Shown here piece by piece: positions 5,944 to 7,232 of a stretch of 7,232 nucleotides of DNA (the first letter of the stretch is position 1; each line of letters opens with the position of its first letter). The DNA lies in the NCBI GenBank assembly GCA_900321195.1, contig ONVG01000075.1:1-7232 (forward strand), given 5' to 3'. A model generated the notes under the pieces. That model was not told the origin of the DNA. It saw only the letters and a list, made by a program, of their open reading frames with translations, and did no database searches. This DNA is from an uncultured Eubacteriales bacterium. Lineage in GTDB: Bacteria; Bacillota; Clostridia; Oscillospirales; Acutalibacteraceae. The position numbers and the translations under genes were made by a program.

Positions 5944-7065
5944 ATGGAAAAATTTAAGTTTGCAGCTCCGTGCCTGCTCGGTATAGAGGGAATATGCGCG
6001 GATGAGCTTAAACGTCTTGAAATAGAAAATGTATGCGCAGAAAACGGCCGTGTTACATTCGAGGGCGATATGGGCACACTTGCAAGAGCAAATATATGCT
6101 CACGGTATGCCGAAAGGATACAGATACTCCTTGCGGAATTTCCTGCCTATACATTTGATGATCTCTTCGAGGGCGTAAAAAAAATACCCTGGGAAAACTT
6201 TATCGGAGAAAAGGAAGCTTTTCCTGTTAAAGGACACAGCGTAAACTCAAAGCTGACAAGCATTCCCGCATGTCAGAAAATAATAAAAAAAGCCGCTGCC
6301 GAAAGACTTTCGAGAAAATACCATACATCATGGCTCGAAGAAAGCGGAAGCCTGCACCAGATACAATTCCTTATAATGAAAAACCAGTGCAGCATAATGC
6401 TTGACACGTCAGGTCAGGGACTTCATAAAAGAGGCTATCGCGCAAATGCTGCCGCCGCTCCCATAAAGGAAACTCTTGCCGCAGCTATGGCTGACATTTC
6501 AAGAGTAAGACCATTCTCGACCGTTATAGACCCGTTCTGCGGTTCGGGTACGATACTTATAGAGTCTGCGCTTAAAGCTTTGAATATCGCTCCCGGTATC
6601 AAGAGAAGCTTTGCCGCTGAAAAGTGGATGATATCGCCGTCATCGGTATGGAGCAGCGAAAGAGAACGCGCGCTGGATATGATAAGGCATGATGCGGAAT
6701 TTCAGGCTTTCGGATATGATATTGACGATGAGGCAATAGAACTCACTCTCGAAAACGCAAAGAAAGCAGGCGTTGAAAAGCGCATACATGTTCAGAAGCG
6801 TGATATAAAGGACTTTGACGAAGCACACGAGCGCGCCGCCGTGATATGCAATCCGCCTTACGGTGAAAGACTTCTTGACATGGAGCAGGCAAGAGAGCTG
6901 TATAAGATAATGGGTGAAAAATTCGTAAAAAGGGACGGCTGGAGCTACAGCATAATAAGTCCTGACGACAACTTTGAAAATATATTCGGGCGTCAGGCTG
7001 ACAAGCGCAGAAAGCTTTACAACGGCATGATAAAATGTCAGGTATATATGTACTTCAAAAAATAA
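5944..7065 (+). CDS. THUMP-domain class I SAM-dependent RNA methyltransferase, RlmL/YpsC type (probable 23S rRNA guanine-N2 methyltransferase)
   Basis: The protein is expected to transfer a methyl group from S-adenosylmethionine to the N2 amino group of a guanine in 23S rRNA, in the cytoplasm. It has 373 residues, close to the single-domain Firmicute form (YpsC) and much shorter than E. coli RlmL, which carries an extra methyltransferase half. A ferredoxin-like and THUMP region spans about 1-155, with the LDTSGQGLHKRGYR junction motif at 153-166. The Rossmann catalytic domain follows, with SAM-binding DPFCGSGTILIESAL (196-210), acidic GYDIDDEAI (258-266) and the catalytic NPPYGERL (303-310). 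AGGGG at 5932-5936 lies 7 nt before the ATG. The family is secure; the exact target base (G2445 in E. coli numbering) is by analogy. It is followed 94 nt later by dnaE on the same strand with no clear terminator between. Confidence 0.9.
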   Translation: MEKFKFAAPCLLGIEGICADELKRLEIENVCAENGRVTFEGDMGTLARANICSRYAERIQILLAEFPAYTFDDLFEGVKKIPWENFIGEKEAFPVKGHSVNSKLTSIPACQKIIKKAAAERLSRKYHTSWLEESGSLHQIQFLIMKNQCSIMLDTSGQGLHKRGYRANAAAAPIKETLAAAMADISRVRPFSTVIDPFCGSGTILIESALKALNIAPGIKRSFAAEKWMISPSSVWSSERERALDMIRHDAEFQAFGYDIDDEAIELTLENAKKAGVEKRIHVQKRDIKDFDEAHERAAVICNPPYGERLLDMEQARELYKIMGEKFVKRDGWSYSIISPDDNFENIFGRQADKRRKLYNGMIKCQVYMYFKK

Positions 7066-7099
7066 AGCATCAAGCTTTTAAAATAATATTTAATTGGAA

Positions 7100-7147
7100 C
7101 CGGCAGGACTGGCAGCTTGCCGGCGGAATAGCTGCTTGCCGGCGGAG
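7100..7147 (+). repeat. Tandem G+C-rich element in the dnaE leader
   Basis: GCTTGCCGGCGGA occurs at 7115-7127 and again at 7134-7146, a 19-nt period, and matches the element before ptsI. A half copy, CCGGCA, lies at 7100-7105. It can pair with TGCCGG at either 7118-7123 or 7137-7142, and GCAGC (7112-7116) can pair with GCTGC (7131-7135), so competing folds are possible. The ribosome binding site of dnaE follows directly. Confidence 0.65.
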
Positions 7148-7159
7148 AAAGGAGAATAA

Positions 7160-7232
7160 ATGAGTTTTGTACATTTGCATGTTCATACCGAATACAGTCT
7201 TCTTGACAGTGCATGCCGCATTAAAGACCTTG
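7160..7232 (+). CDS. dnaE: DNA polymerase III subunit alpha, N-terminus, partial
   Basis: Only 24 full codons are visible before the right edge. They read MSFVHLHVHTEYSLLDSACR then IKDL, the conserved opening of the PHP domain of DnaE, in which HLHVHTEYSLLD contributes metal-binding histidines. The full protein is the replicative polymerase of about 1100 to 1200 residues. AAAGGAG at 7148-7154 is 5 nt before the ATG. A short fragment such as this could also belong to another PHP-domain protein, but the match to the DnaE start is close. It lies 94 nt after the methyltransferase gene and may share its transcript. Confidence 0.88.
   Translation, partial: MSFVHLHVHTEYSLLDSACRIKDL

Noticed and set aside
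7064..7078. AAAGC/GCTTT inverted repeat just after the methyltransferase stop as a terminator
   Set aside because: The stem is only 5 bp, mostly A-T, and only four T follow; too weak to call an intrinsic terminator.

Overview
The window looks like a chromosomal segment of a low-to-mid G+C Firmicute, most likely a clostridial/Ruminococcus-like gut anaerobe. This is an inference from the purine-rich Shine-Dalgarno sites, the ABC-type FruA, an HPr that keeps both His15 and Ser46, and a Gram-positive-style DnaE start. I cannot name the species from the sequence alone.

Positions 1-4992 (minus strand) hold a fructose phosphotransferase operon read right to left: a DeoR-family repressor (fruR), 1-phosphofructokinase (fruK), fructose EIIABC (fruA), HPr (ptsH) and the N-terminal half of enzyme I (ptsI, cut by the window edge). 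fruR and fruK overlap by 4 nt and the later gaps are 29, 51 and 73 nt. One good sigma-A promoter (-35 TTGACT, extended -10 TGATATAAT) lies just upstream of fruR. It is embedded in and preceded by an array of about ten short direct repeats spaced 10 bp apart, the best candidate for the FruR operator. Together the genes form a full pathway: PEP to EI to HPr to EIIA/EIIB, uptake of fructose as fructose-1-phosphate, then phosphorylation to fructose-1,6-bisphosphate, with FruR likely sensing the sugar phosphate.

Positions 5147-5716 (minus) encode a small C39-like cysteine peptidase-family protein of unknown role with no visible export signal. The 209-nt spacer 5735-5943 is a divergent promoter region. 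Positions 5944-7065 (plus) encode a THUMP-domain RNA guanine-N2 methyltransferase of the RlmL/YpsC type. From 7160 to the right edge is the start of dnaE (DNA polymerase III alpha, PHP domain).

The most notable non-coding structure, apart from the operator array, is a G+C-rich palindromic element with core GCTTGCCGGCGGA. It occurs once abutting the ptsI ribosome binding site and twice in tandem in the dnaE leader. No RNA genes, insertion sequences, CRISPR arrays or convincing intrinsic terminators were seen. I found no clear new multi-gene system; the regulatory DNA is the part that merits a second look.
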